A DNA stretch of 64,000 nt, from NCBI RefSeq assembly GCF_947487575.1, contig NZ_CANKXG010000006.1, positions 222,723 through 286,722 of the forward strand. The letters run 5' to 3'. The DNA comes from an uncultured Algibacter sp. (GTDB taxonomy: Bacteria > Bacteroidota > Bacteroidia > Flavobacteriales > Flavobacteriaceae). Within the stretch, counting starts at the first letter, position 1; each line of letters starts with the position of its first letter. Shown here one piece after another: positions 10,687 to 20,253 of this stretch. Below the pieces are notes generated by a model. It was not told the origin of the DNA, did not search any database, and worked only from the letters and a program-made list of their open reading frames with translations. The translations under genes and the position numbers were made by a program.

Positions 10687-11230
10687 GATTCTTGTTTAAT
10701 TTCGAAAATCGATTCACCCAAAAAATCCATAGTAAAAATACAACCCCATAAATTATTCCAGGAAAAATTACAGTATGTAAAACTTCTTCATAATCAGGAT
10801 AATGATACAAACCCATTGTCAATAACACAATGCGTATTAAGTTAATAGAATAAATTAAAACGCTACCTGAGAGTATGAAAAAAAAAGTTGTTTTTAGTTT
10901 ACCAGAAAAAGCAACTATAAAAGATAAAAACAGAATAATAACACTAATACCGTTACACCCTTCAATAACGCGAGCTAAATACTTACCGTTAACAATAAGT
11001 TTCATTGAAGGCTCATCTGGATGCGGTAAAACTTGGGTTTTATACCCCAAAGTATTTAATAAAGCTTCACTTTGTTTAGCAACCAAATGCGTTAAATAAT
11101 CTGGATAAAATTTAGAGCCATCGGAAAATTGTAAATAAAATTTATAACTAAAAGACAAGACTGCATACACCAATAAAAATGTAAGGATGAATTTTATTAC
11201 CGACTTGTATTTTATAAAAAGCACTTTCAA
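10679..11230 (-). CDS. xrtF: Exosortase family protein XrtF
   Basis: A 183-residue membrane protein with the exosortase catalytic triad: Cys in VIEGCNGISV, Arg in INLIRIVLL, and His in EEVLHTVIFPGIIYG. It is predicted to cleave and sort proteins carrying a C-terminal signal, acting at the inner membrane. Usually the sole exosortase of a flavobacterium. Transcribed divergently from the fRMsr gene. Confidence 0.9.
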   Translation of the reverse strand: MKVLFIKYKSVIKFILTFLLVYAVLSFSYKFYLQFSDGSKFYPDYLTHLVAKQSEALLNTLGYKTQVLPHPDEPSMKLIVNGKYLARVIEGCNGISVIILFLSFIVAFSGKLKTTFFFILSGSVLIYSINLIRIVLLTMGLYHYPDYEEVLHTVIFPGIIYGVVFLLWIFWVNRFSKLNKNHA

Positions 11231-11297
11231 AAAAATATTTAAACAAAATATCTAAATTACACCTTTTTAAATACTTTTACCAAAACTTTTCGACGTT

Positions 11298-11756
11298 ATG
11301 AATTTTGAACAGCTTAAACCGCAAATAGAATCTATTGTTTCTGAAACAAACAGAACTGTTGACGAGCGTCTTTTAAGTATTTGTCAATTACTTGAAACCC
11401 ATATTGAGTATTACAATTGGGTTGGTTTTTATTTTAGAAACGGAAATAAAGAAGAATTACATTTAGGGCCTTATGTTGGCGAACCTACAGACCATACAGT
11501 AATTCCATTTGGAAAAGGTATTTGCGGGCAAGTGGCCGTTAGCAACGAAAACTTTGTAGTGCCAGATGTAGCAGCCCAAGATAATTATATAGCCTGTAGC
11601 ATTACTGTTAAAGCTGAAATTGTAGTGCCTGTTTTTGTTAATGGTGAGAACATTGGACAGATAGATATAGACTCCAATACTCCTGACCCATTTACTGAAG
11701 CCGATGAACGTTTTTTAGAGTTTATTTGTGCTAAAGTTGCAGGAATATTTTCTTAA
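11298..11756 (+). CDS. GAF-domain free methionine-(R)-sulfoxide reductase-like
   Basis: A 152-residue single GAF domain. GKGICGQVAVSNENFVVPDV and NYIACSITVKAEIVVPV match free methionine-(R)-sulfoxide reductase, which reduces free Met-R-SO in the cytosol. The Cys in GICG and the catalytic Cys in IACS are present. The third Cys, ten residues before GICG, is a His (DHTVIPFGKGIC), so the disulfide relay may differ. Confidence 0.8.
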   Translation: MNFEQLKPQIESIVSETNRTVDERLLSICQLLETHIEYYNWVGFYFRNGNKEELHLGPYVGEPTDHTVIPFGKGICGQVAVSNENFVVPDVAAQDNYIACSITVKAEIVVPVFVNGENIGQIDIDSNTPDPFTEADERFLEFICAKVAGIFS

Positions 11757-11765
11757 AAACTCCAA

Positions 11766-11797
11766 AGACCTGTCAGGTTTCAAAAACCTTACAGGTC
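11766..11797 (+). repeat. Palindromic intergenic element, possible terminator
   Basis: Imperfect inverted repeat AGACCTGTCAGGTTT / AAACCTTACAGGTCT with a short loop, just after the fRMsr stop. AGACCTGTCAGG-type palindromes are common extragenic repeats in flavobacteria; it could also terminate transcription, although no long T run follows. Confidence 0.5.
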
Positions 11798-11953
11798 TGA
11801 AAACAGCACATTGTTAACAACTCAATCTTTTCGTTAAAAAAACACCTTTTTTTTGAGAATTCCGAAGCTTATTTTTTAAAAGGAATAACTACTTTTGCAA
11901 TTATTAAAAGCTTAAGCTAAACGTATTTATATTTCTTTAAAGAACACAACAAA

Positions 11954-13486
11954 ATGAGCAACGAAAAAACTATCAAATCAGCATTAATATCTGTTTTTAG
12001 CAAAGACGGTTTAGAACCTATTGTTAAAGAACTTGATAAACAAGGTGTAACTATTTATTCTACTGGTGGTACAGAAAAATTTATTAACGATTTAGGAGTT
12101 AACGTTGTTCCTGTTGAAGATGTAACTAGCTACCCTTCTATTCTTGGTGGACGTGTTAAAACATTACACCCTAAAGTATTTGGAGGGATTTTAAACAGAC
12201 AGAACCACGATGGTGATGTTGCTGAATTAGCTGAATACGAAATCCCACAAATTGATGTGGTAATTGTAGATTTATATCCCTTTGAAAAAACGGTGGCTTC
12301 TGGAGCTTCTAATCAAGATATTATTGAAAAAATTGATATAGGTGGTATTTCTTTAATTAGAGCTGCTGCTAAAAATTATGCAGATGTTATTTGTGTTTCT
12401 TCTGTTGATGACTATGCTGAGTTTTTAGGATTAATTTCTGAAAACAACGGTGTTATTTCCGAAGAAAACAGAAGACGTTTTGCTGGTAAAGCTTTTAATG
12501 TATCATCTCATTATGATACTGCTATTTTTAACTACTTCAATCAAAATAATGATGAAACCGTTTTAAAACTTAGTGAAACTAACGGAAAGACATTACGTTA
12601 CGGCGAAAACCCACACCAAAAAGGATTTTTCTTTGGAGATTTTGATGAACTGTTCACGAAACTTCATGGTAAGGAATTGAGCTACAACAACCTTTTAGAT
12701 GTTGATGCAGCGGTTAATTTAATGTTAGAATTTAAAAACGATGCACCAACCTTTGCTGTTTTAAAACACAACAACGCTTGTGGTTTAGCACAACGTGATA
12801 CGCTACACCAAGCTTATGTAGATGCTTTAGCTGGCGACCCTGTTTCGGCTTTTGGTGGTGTTTTAATTAGTAATAAAGAAATTGATTTAGCAACTGCTGA
12901 AGAGATTCATAAGTTATTCTGTGAGGTAGTAATTGCACCTTCTTTTTCTGCAGAAGCATTAGCCATTTTAAAAGGAAAGAAAAACAGAATTCTATTAGTG
13001 ATTCATGATATTGAGATGCCAAAAACAAATGTAAGAAGTTGTTTAAATGGTGTTTTGGTTCAGGATAGAAATAATATAACTGATACAGCTGAAGTTTTAA
13101 AAAACGTAACAAAATTAACACCTACTCAAGCACAGATTGATGATTTAATTTTTGCTTCTAAGATTTGCAAACACACAAAATCTAACACGATTGTTTTAGC
13201 TAAAAACAAGCAATTATGTGCTAGTGGAACTGGACAAACAAGTCGTGTAGATGCTTTAGAGCAAGCGATACATAAGGCTACAAATTTCAAATTTGATTTG
13301 AATGGTGCTGTTATGGCGAGTGATGCCTTTTTCCCGTTCCCTGATTGTGTTGAGATTGCTAATAATGCAGGTATTTCTGCTGTGATTCAACCAGGTGGCT
13401 CTATAAAAGACCAGTTAAGTATTGATTATTGCAATGCTAATGATGTTGCTATGGTTATGACTGGTACGCGTCATTTTAAGCATTAA
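11954..13486 (+). CDS. purH: Bifunctional AICAR transformylase / IMP cyclohydrolase
   Basis: A 510-residue PurH that performs the last two steps of IMP synthesis. The N-terminal MGS-like cyclohydrolase domain has IKSALISVFSKDGLEPI, STGGT and GGRVKTLHPKVFGGIL. The C-terminal transformylase domain has RYGENPHQKG, KHNNACGLA and the closing FPDC, QPGGSIKDQLSIDYCN and TGTRHFKH. The start is preceded by about 200 bp with no other gene. Confidence 0.97.
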   Translation: MSNEKTIKSALISVFSKDGLEPIVKELDKQGVTIYSTGGTEKFINDLGVNVVPVEDVTSYPSILGGRVKTLHPKVFGGILNRQNHDGDVAELAEYEIPQIDVVIVDLYPFEKTVASGASNQDIIEKIDIGGISLIRAAAKNYADVICVSSVDDYAEFLGLISENNGVISEENRRRFAGKAFNVSSHYDTAIFNYFNQNNDETVLKLSETNGKTLRYGENPHQKGFFFGDFDELFTKLHGKELSYNNLLDVDAAVNLMLEFKNDAPTFAVLKHNNACGLAQRDTLHQAYVDALAGDPVSAFGGVLISNKEIDLATAEEIHKLFCEVVIAPSFSAEALAILKGKKNRILLVIHDIEMPKTNVRSCLNGVLVQDRNNITDTAEVLKNVTKLTPTQAQIDDLIFASKICKHTKSNTIVLAKNKQLCASGTGQTSRVDALEQAIHKATNFKFDLNGAVMASDAFFPFPDCVEIANNAGISAVIQPGGSIKDQLSIDYCNANDVAMVMTGTRHFKH

Positions 13487-13550
13487 TGCAAGTATTGTTG
13501 CTGGGTTGCCTGCTATAATTTTGATGGTGTTTAGATTTTAACGGATAGGC

Positions 13551-13595
13551 GCGTTAGGGATCACAGAGAAAAGCCCGACCCTTGTGGTAACGCCC
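13551..13595 (+). repeat. Short copy of a dispersed GCGTTAGGGA...GTAACGCCC element
   Basis: Begins GCGTTAGGGATC and ends CCCGACCCTTGTGGTAACGCCC-like. The end sequence (from AAGCCCGACC to CGCCCAA) is shared exactly with the longer copy at 20128-20215; the middle is shorter here. Apart from it, the 273-bp purH-mreB gap shows only a possible mreB promoter. Confidence 0.6.
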
Positions 13596-13759
13596 AAAAA
13601 ATTAATCTTTTTTTGATAGTCTGAAAACCGATTAATTGCGTATAAGTTAAAGGCACAATATTTTAATGCGAATTTGACCCCCTTAAAAGTCATATATTTA
13701 TTAACTTTTATTACATTTACGGGATTCGTTTTTAAACCACTTTAAATTTTTAATTACAC

Positions 13760-14788
13760 ATGGGATTTTTTGATTTCTTAACAGAAGAAATTGCAATAGA
13801 TTTAGGTACTGCAAATACGCTTATAATTCATAACGATAAGGTTGTGGTTGATGCGCCTTCTATAGTTGCTCGTGACCGTATTTCTGGCAAAATTATTGCC
13901 GTAGGACAAGAAGCAAGCTTAATGCAAGGTAAAACTCATGAAAATATTAAGACCATCCGACCTCTCAAAGATGGTGTTATTGCAGATTTTGATGCTTCGG
14001 AACAAATGATTAGTATGTTTATTAAAAACATACCGGCTTTGAAAAAGAAGTTTTTTACACCTGCATTGCGTATGGTAATTTGTATTCCTTCTGGGATTAC
14101 AGAAGTGGAGATGCGTGCGGTTAAAGAGAGTGCAGAACGTGTGAATGGAAAAGAAGTGTATTTGATACATGAACCAATGGCTGCAGCTATTGGTATTGGA
14201 GTGGATATCATGCAACCGAAAGGAAATATGGTGGTGGATATAGGTGGCGGTACTACCGAAATTGCCGTTATTGCTTTAGGTGGAATTGTTTGTGACAAAT
14301 CGGTTAAAATTGCCGGTGATGTCTTCACCAACGATATAGTTTATTACATGCGTACGCAACACAATTTATATGTTGGAGAACGTACAGCTGAAAAAATAAA
14401 AATACAAATTGGCGCTGCTACTGAAGATTTAGAGTTACCACCAGAAGACATGAGCGTTCAAGGACGTGATTTATTAACTGGTAAGCCTAAGCAGGTTTCT
14501 ATTTCTTATAGAGAAATTGCTAAGGCGCTTGATAAATCTATTTTACGTATTGAAGACGCGGTTATGGAAACCTTATCTCAAACGCCTCCAGAATTGGCTG
14601 CCGATATTTACAATACTGGTATTTATTTAGCTGGTGGTGGTTCTATGTTACGTGGTTTAGATAAACGCTTGTCACAAAAAACAGATTTACCTGTTTACAT
14701 TGCAGAAGACCCATTACGTGCAGTAGTTAGAGGTACAGGTATTACACTTAAAAATTTACCTAAATATAAAAGTGTTTTGATAAAATAG
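13760..14788 (+). CDS. mreB: Rod-shape actin MreB
   Basis: A 342-residue actin-fold ATPase: phosphate-1 motif IDLGTANTLI, phosphate-2 MVVDIGGGTTEIAVI and the adenosine motif IYLAGGGSMLRGLD. It polymerises under the inner membrane and guides peptidoglycan synthesis along the cell wall. First gene of a tight mreBCD-pbp2-rodA operon. Confidence 0.97.
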   Translation: MGFFDFLTEEIAIDLGTANTLIIHNDKVVVDAPSIVARDRISGKIIAVGQEASLMQGKTHENIKTIRPLKDGVIADFDASEQMISMFIKNIPALKKKFFTPALRMVICIPSGITEVEMRAVKESAERVNGKEVYLIHEPMAAAIGIGVDIMQPKGNMVVDIGGGTTEIAVIALGGIVCDKSVKIAGDVFTNDIVYYMRTQHNLYVGERTAEKIKIQIGAATEDLELPPEDMSVQGRDLLTGKPKQVSISYREIAKALDKSILRIEDAVMETLSQTPPELAADIYNTGIYLAGGGSMLRGLDKRLSQKTDLPVYIAEDPLRAVVRGTGITLKNLPKYKSVLIK

Positions 14789-14802
14789 AGACCCTATAAA
14801 TC

Positions 14803-15618
14803 ATGCAACAGATTATTAATTTTATAATAAGAAACAAAAACTTTTTGTTGTTCTTGTTGCTATTTGGTTTCTCCATTTTATTTACTATTCAGTCCCACTC
14901 TTACCATAAAAGTAAGTTTATAAATTCTGCTAATTTTTTAACTGGCGGTGTTTACAATTCTGCAAATAATGTTAGTAATTATTTCAAATTAAAATCTCAA
15001 AACAAGCTTCTTTCTGAAGAAAACAAAAAGCTACGTTCTTTACTACTTAATTCTAAAACAGAAGTAGATTCAAGTTTTATTGACAGCTTAACTTTTGGAA
15101 AATCCTATAGATTTTACAGTGCTAATATTATAAAAAATAGCTACGCTTTAAACAATAATGTTTTAACCTTAAATAAAGGATTCAACGACAGTATTCGTCA
15201 AGATTTTGGTGTTATTTCTTCAAAAGGTATTGTTGGAATTATAGATAAAACAAGTGGAAATTACGCTACAGTTATATCTATTTTAAATTCAACAAGTAGC
15301 ATAAGTGCACAACTAAAAAAAACAAATCATTTGGGATCTTTAATATGGAATGGAAAAGATTCTAAATTCACACAACTTATTGATATTCCAAAAATAGCAA
15401 ATGTTAAAACTGGCGATAGTATAATTACATCAGGGCAATCTTCTATATTTCCTAAAAATGTTCCTATCGGCACTATTGAAAGCTTTAAACTTGATCAAGC
15501 CGAAAATTATTACGAAATTAACGTAAGGCTTTTTAATGACATGACTAGTATAGAACATGTTTACATAATTGAAAATGTAAACAAAGAAGAAATAACTAAT
15601 TTACTAAGCAATAATTAA
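14803..15618 (+). CDS. mreC: Rod-shape protein MreC
   Basis: A 271-residue bitopic protein: short cytoplasmic start, one membrane helix (about 13-30), coiled coil (NKLLSEENKKLRSLL) and a double beta-barrel periplasmic domain with GIVGIIDKTS and KTGDSIITSGQSSIFPKNVPIG. It links MreB, MreD, PBP2 and RodA. 14 bp after mreB; it ends one base before mreD. Confidence 0.93.
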   Translation: MQQIINFIIRNKNFLLFLLLFGFSILFTIQSHSYHKSKFINSANFLTGGVYNSANNVSNYFKLKSQNKLLSEENKKLRSLLLNSKTEVDSSFIDSLTFGKSYRFYSANIIKNSYALNNNVLTLNKGFNDSIRQDFGVISSKGIVGIIDKTSGNYATVISILNSTSSISAQLKKTNHLGSLIWNGKDSKFTQLIDIPKIANVKTGDSIITSGQSSIFPKNVPIGTIESFKLDQAENYYEINVRLFNDMTSIEHVYIIENVNKEEITNLLSNN

Positions 15619-16125
15619 ATGAATAGTATTCTTTCTATACATACCATCCGTTTTATTGCCTTAGTATTTGTTCAGGTTTTAATATTGAACCACATAAACT
15701 TTTTGGGTTATATAAACCCATACATATACATTGTTTTTATTGCCCTATTTCCAGTTAAAAACAACCGTATAGTATTAATTTTATTAAGTTTTTTAATTGG
15801 CATAACTATAGATATGTTTTTAGACACAGGAGGTATTCATGCGGGTGCGTGTGTGTTTACAGCGTACGCTCGTCCTTTAATTTTAAAATCATCTTTCGGG
15901 ATGATGTATGAGCACCAAACAATTAAATTTAATTCTGTAGAGTTTGGCTCAAAACTCATCTATTTCACCCTACTTATTGTCCTACACCATATTGTTTTAT
16001 TTTCATTAGAAATATTTAGCATTTCTAAAATACTTTTAATACTCCAAAAAACGTTATTCTCAAGTATATTCACTATTTTATTAAGTGTTGTTGTAACTAT
16101 AATTTTTAGTAGAAAAACTAAATGA
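15619..16125 (+). CDS. mreD: Rod-shape protein MreD
   Basis: A 168-residue integral membrane protein with five or six helices, starting directly after the mreC stop and overlapping the pbp2 start by 4 bp (ATGA). Sequence is weakly conserved as usual for MreD; GITIDMFLDTGGIHAGACVF is the recognisable part. It completes the MreBCD elongation complex. Confidence 0.88.
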   Translation: MNSILSIHTIRFIALVFVQVLILNHINFLGYINPYIYIVFIALFPVKNNRIVLILLSFLIGITIDMFLDTGGIHAGACVFTAYARPLILKSSFGMMYEHQTIKFNSVEFGSKLIYFTLLIVLHHIVLFSLEIFSISKILLILQKTLFSSIFTILLSVVVTIIFSRKTK

Positions 16126-18059
16126 GACAATTTTTACTTTTCATTTCTATAATTGCTGTCGGCATATTATTTATAGCAAGGTTATTCTACCTTCAAGTTT
16201 ATAATTCTAGCGGCCATAACTTATACGAAGATAATGCCATAAGAAAAGTATATGATTATCCTAAACGCGGTTTTGTATATGATAGAAATGGCAAATTACT
16301 TGTAGCTAATCAACCTTCTTATGATGTTATGGTTATCCCTCGGGAAGTTGAACCTTTAGACACGCTTGAATTTTGTGAATTATTAAAAATTAACAAAGAG
16401 CAATTCACCAAAAAATACGAAAAAGCTAGACATTATTCCCCAAGACTACCATCGGTTTTTGTATCGCATTTATCTAAAGAAGATTATGCTGTTTTACAGG
16501 AAAAAATGAGAAAATTTGATGGATTTTATATTCAAAAACGTTCACTTAGAAATTATGAAACTACCATTGGTGCTAATGTTTTAGGTGATATTGGCGAAGT
16601 TAATAATAGAGACATAAAAAAAGACCCGTACTACAAAATGGGTGATTTAAAAGGGAAACAAGGTGTCGAGGCTTCATACGAAAAAACACTTCGAGGAATA
16701 AAAGGTATTAAATTCATTCAAAAGGATAGATTTAACAAAAATATTGGCCCATATAAAGATGGAAAGTTTGACACTATTCCCGAGCAAGGCAAAGATATTA
16801 CTATAACCATTGATGCACAACTCCAAGCCTATGGAGAATTGCTCATGCAAAATAAACGCGGTGGTGTTATTGCTATTGAGCCTGCTACAGGAGAAATTTT
16901 AGCGATGGTGGCAGCTCCTACATACGATCCCAGTATTCTGGTAGGAAGAAATCGTTCAAAAAACTTTACAAAGCTTATAAGAGACACCATTGCAAATCCT
17001 CTTTTTAATAGAAGTATTCAAGGTGTTTATGAACCTGGTTCGCCTTTCAAATTAATGAATGCATTAATTGCACTTCAAGAAGATGTTTTAACTCCAGAAG
17101 AAACCGTTACCTGTTATGCAGGTTATAAATATGGTAATCGATTTATGAAATGCCATTGTAATAGAGGTACTAGAAACAACATGATTGGAGGTATTCAGCG
17201 CTCTTGCAATGCTTATTTTGCCACTACTTATAGGAAAATTTTAGATAAAAACAATAATACTTCTGAAGGTGTCGACCGTTGGAGTAACCATGCTAAAAGC
17301 TTTGGTTTAGGTAATTTTTTAAACAACGATTTATTTGTAGGCCAGAAAGGAAGAATTCCAAATAGAGCCTATTACAAACATATTTACCCAAAAACCTTTT
17401 ATTCTACTTATACAATATCCAATGCTATCGGACAAGGTGAAGTTGCAACCACCCCTATTCAACTAGCAAATATGGCTGCAGCTATAGCTAACCGAGGTTA
17501 CTATTTTACGCCACACATTATAAAAAATATTGAAAACGAAACCTTACCAGAACAGTTTACTAAACCTAAGTACACCACTATTGATAAGCAAAATTTTGAA
17601 CCTGTAATTGAAGGTATGTTTCAAGTTTACAAAAAAGGCACTGCTGCATCATTACAAGTAAAGGATATTGATATTTGTGGAAAGACAGGTACTGTTGAAA
17701 ATTTCGTGAAAATAGATAGCTTAAAAACACAATTAACCGATCATTCTATCTTTGTAGCTTTTGCGCCTAAAATCAACCCAAAAATAGCCATAGCAGTTTT
17801 TGTTGAAAATGGATATTGGGGCAGTCGATTTGCTGGTAAAGTAGCCAGTTTAATGATTGAGAAACATATAAAAGGCCAAATAACTAGAAAAGATTTAGAA
17901 GAATGGTTATTAAAACATAGTTTAGAAAACGAGTACGCTAAACCGTATTCAGGAGAGCCTTTTAAAATTAATGGTTACACTAGTTTGCAAATTGTTGAAG
18001 AACAAGAATATTACCGATTAAAAAAAGAATTAAACCGAATTAATAAATCAGAAAATTAA
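16122..18059 (+). CDS. mrdA: Penicillin-binding protein 2, elongation transpeptidase
   Basis: A 645-residue class B PBP with an N-terminal anchor (about 4-24), a dimerisation domain, and a transpeptidase domain with all three motifs: SxxK in YEPGSPFKLMNA, SxN in QRSCNAYFATT and KTG in ICGKTGTVEN. It cross-links lateral-wall peptidoglycan in the periplasm with RodA, whose gene overlaps its stop codon. Confidence 0.95.
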   Translation: MRQFLLFISIIAVGILFIARLFYLQVYNSSGHNLYEDNAIRKVYDYPKRGFVYDRNGKLLVANQPSYDVMVIPREVEPLDTLEFCELLKINKEQFTKKYEKARHYSPRLPSVFVSHLSKEDYAVLQEKMRKFDGFYIQKRSLRNYETTIGANVLGDIGEVNNRDIKKDPYYKMGDLKGKQGVEASYEKTLRGIKGIKFIQKDRFNKNIGPYKDGKFDTIPEQGKDITITIDAQLQAYGELLMQNKRGGVIAIEPATGEILAMVAAPTYDPSILVGRNRSKNFTKLIRDTIANPLFNRSIQGVYEPGSPFKLMNALIALQEDVLTPEETVTCYAGYKYGNRFMKCHCNRGTRNNMIGGIQRSCNAYFATTYRKILDKNNNTSEGVDRWSNHAKSFGLGNFLNNDLFVGQKGRIPNRAYYKHIYPKTFYSTYTISNAIGQGEVATTPIQLANMAAAIANRGYYFTPHIIKNIENETLPEQFTKPKYTTIDKQNFEPVIEGMFQVYKKGTAASLQVKDIDICGKTGTVENFVKIDSLKTQLTDHSIFVAFAPKINPKIAIAVFVENGYWGSRFAGKVASLMIEKHIKGQITRKDLEEWLLKHSLENEYAKPYSGEPFKINGYTSLQIVEEQEYYRLKKELNRINKSEN

Positions 18060-19336
18060 TGGTTAGGGATACTAACAAACATTTTAAATTTGATTGGATT
18101 ACTATTATACTTTTCTTTCTGCTAGTTGGTTTTGGATGGCTAAATATTTTGTCGGCATCGCATACTGGAACAACAATAAACTATTTTGATTTCTCTCAAC
18201 CATTTGGCAAACAACTTATATTTATTTTTTTAACCTTCGGCTTAATTATCCTATTGCTAGCCGTTGACGCTAAGTTTTACGAACGGTTTTCAAGTGTTAT
18301 TTACATCATATCTATGCTCTCTTTACTTGGGCTTTTTCTTTTTGGTAAAAATGTAAATGGTGCCACATCTTGGTACGCGATTGGCGGAATGACTATTCAA
18401 CCCAGTGAGTTTGCAAAAACAGCTACAGCTCTTGCCGTAGCTAAATATGTTAGTGATTTAAACACCAATATTAACAACTTTAAAGACCAAATAAAAACCT
18501 TTATTATTATTGTTATTCCTGCTATTTTAGTGTTACTACAAAACGATACTGGTAGCACCATAGTTTATGGTGCTTTCTTTTTTGTCTTGTATCGTGAGGG
18601 GTTACCAAAATACCATTTAACTATAGGCATTTCAATACTATTACTTTCAGTATTATCATTAAAATTTGGGGCTATTATAACATCAGTAATAGCATTTATA
18701 TGTTTAACAGCACTTCATTTTTTAAGTAAAAAAAGGCTTAAAATATTTCAATCTATTTTTATTTTAATAGCTGCTTTAGCTGTTTCTTTTGGGGTAAAAT
18801 TCTTTTACCAAAGTATATTACAACCTCATCAACAGGACAGAATAAGCCTTTGGTTACGTTTAGAAAAAGACCCAAAAAAGCTTGAGCAAATGAAACGTAC
18901 TTTTGCTTATAACTTAAACGAATCTGAAAAGGCTATTAGTTCTGGTGGCTTTACTGGGCGAGGTTTTATGGAAGGTACACGAACTACTGGAAAATTTGTG
19001 CCAGAACAACACACCGACTATATATTTAGTACTGTTGGTGAAGAATGGGGGTTTTTAGGAAGCGCCTTTGTAGTCATTATTTTTGTATTACTCCTGCTAC
19101 GTATCCTACATTTAGCAGAGTTACAAAAATCGCAATTTAGTCGCGTTTATGGTTATGGTGTCGCCTCCATTATATTTATACATTTTTTTATAAATATTGG
19201 CATGGTTATGGGCTTAATCCCAACTATTGGTATTCCGTTGCCCATGTTTAGCTATGGAGGCTCTGGGCTTTGGGCTTTTACAATTCTTATCTTTATTTTC
19301 ATAAAACTAGACTCCAACAAAATAAATGAATGGTAA
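18059..19336 (+). CDS. rodA: RodA, SEDS peptidoglycan glycosyltransferase
   Basis: A 425-residue SEDS polymerase with about ten membrane helices. Typical motifs are GATSWYAIGGMTIQPSEFAKTA, LLQNDTGST, a large loop with GRGFMEGTRTTGKFVPEQHTDYIFSTVGEEWGFLG (catalytic Asp in the TDYIF motif region), and GIPLPMFSYGGSGL. It polymerises lipid II and pairs with the upstream PBP2. Last gene of the rod operon. Confidence 0.95.
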   Translation: MVRDTNKHFKFDWITIILFFLLVGFGWLNILSASHTGTTINYFDFSQPFGKQLIFIFLTFGLIILLLAVDAKFYERFSSVIYIISMLSLLGLFLFGKNVNGATSWYAIGGMTIQPSEFAKTATALAVAKYVSDLNTNINNFKDQIKTFIIIVIPAILVLLQNDTGSTIVYGAFFFVLYREGLPKYHLTIGISILLLSVLSLKFGAIITSVIAFICLTALHFLSKKRLKIFQSIFILIAALAVSFGVKFFYQSILQPHQQDRISLWLRLEKDPKKLEQMKRTFAYNLNESEKAISSGGFTGRGFMEGTRTTGKFVPEQHTDYIFSTVGEEWGFLGSAFVVIIFVLLLLRILHLAELQKSQFSRVYGYGVASIIFIHFFINIGMVMGLIPTIGIPLPMFSYGGSGLWAFTILIFIFIKLDSNKINEW

Positions 19337-19405
19337 ACCATAATGTTTTTTTTGATTATCTCACTCATATGGAACAAACAATCAGCTTTTAATTATCGTA
19401 GTTAG

Positions 19406-20032
19406 ATGAAAAATCACTTCTTCTTAGTTTTTATTCTGATATTAACTATCGGGTGTTCTAGCACAAAAAATGTTATTAAAAATTCTTTTTCTCCGGAAGA
19501 AGTAGCGTTAATTATGAACGCAGACAGCTTAAAACCCATGCGTGTTTATAAAATTAATAACAAAACAGATTCTTTATTGCTTAGAACCAAAAGTGGTTAC
19601 ATAAAACCAAGCTTAAAAGACCCTATTTTACAAAATTTTGTAAAACGGCTTTATGCTACGGTAAGAGATAGTATGTCTTTGGGTGTTGGTATTGCAGCAC
19701 CGCAGGTTGGTATTTTAAAAAATATTATTTGGGTACAGCGTTTTGATAAAGAAAATTTTCCTTTTGAAGTGTATTTGAATCCAAAAATAATAGCTTATTC
19801 TGACAATAAACAAACGTTAAAAGAGGGTTGTTTATCCATTCCTGATAGAACAGAAACACTTAATAGCAGATCGTTTTCTATTACTATTGCATATGATACT
19901 ATGAAGGCTGAACATAAGTCTGAAACGATTACTAGCTTTACATCGGTTGTTTTTCAGCACGAAATAGATCATTTAAATGGTATTTTATATCTAGATCATT
20001 TAGATAAAGAAGCCAAAGACACTAAACATTAA
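19406..20032 (+). CDS. Peptide-deformylase-like lipoprotein
   Basis: A 208-residue protein with all three deformylase motifs: GVGIAAPQVG (93-102), EGCLS (140-144, ligand Cys142) and HEIDH (185-189). Unlike ordinary Def it carries a lipoprotein signal peptide with lipobox ILTIGC (Cys17), followed by a 60-residue extension. It should therefore sit in the envelope, away from ribosomes. The substrate is unknown; the metal site is intact, so it is probably an active metalloamidase. Confidence 0.85.
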   Translation: MKNHFFLVFILILTIGCSSTKNVIKNSFSPEEVALIMNADSLKPMRVYKINNKTDSLLLRTKSGYIKPSLKDPILQNFVKRLYATVRDSMSLGVGIAAPQVGILKNIIWVQRFDKENFPFEVYLNPKIIAYSDNKQTLKEGCLSIPDRTETLNSRSFSITIAYDTMKAEHKSETITSFTSVVFQHEIDHLNGILYLDHLDKEAKDTKH

Positions 20033-20127
20033 TATTACCTAAAAAGTATTATATTTATAACCGTTGAACACAAAATTTATAAAAATTTAAAACAAGCTGT
20101 ATGAAGTCCCTTGATTCACAGACAAGT

Positions 20128-20215
20128 GCGTTAGGGATTGAAGTGGATAGCCCACAGCCCGACGTAGGAGGTGCGAGGACTTGTAATGGAAAGCCCGACC
20201 CTTGTGGTAACGCCC
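20128..20215 (+). repeat. Long copy of dispersed GCGTTAGGGA...GTAACGCCC element
   Basis: An 88-bp GC-richer segment beginning GCGTTAGGGATTG and ending AAGCCCGACCCTTGTGG then TAACGCCC; both ends match the short copy at 13551-13595. It lies upstream of the 20254 gene and creates a spurious in-frame ORF extension. It looks like a small structured repeat, either RNA or mobile. Confidence 0.6.
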
Positions 20216-20253
20216 AAATAATTTATCTTGAACTAAAATATAAACCTATAAAA

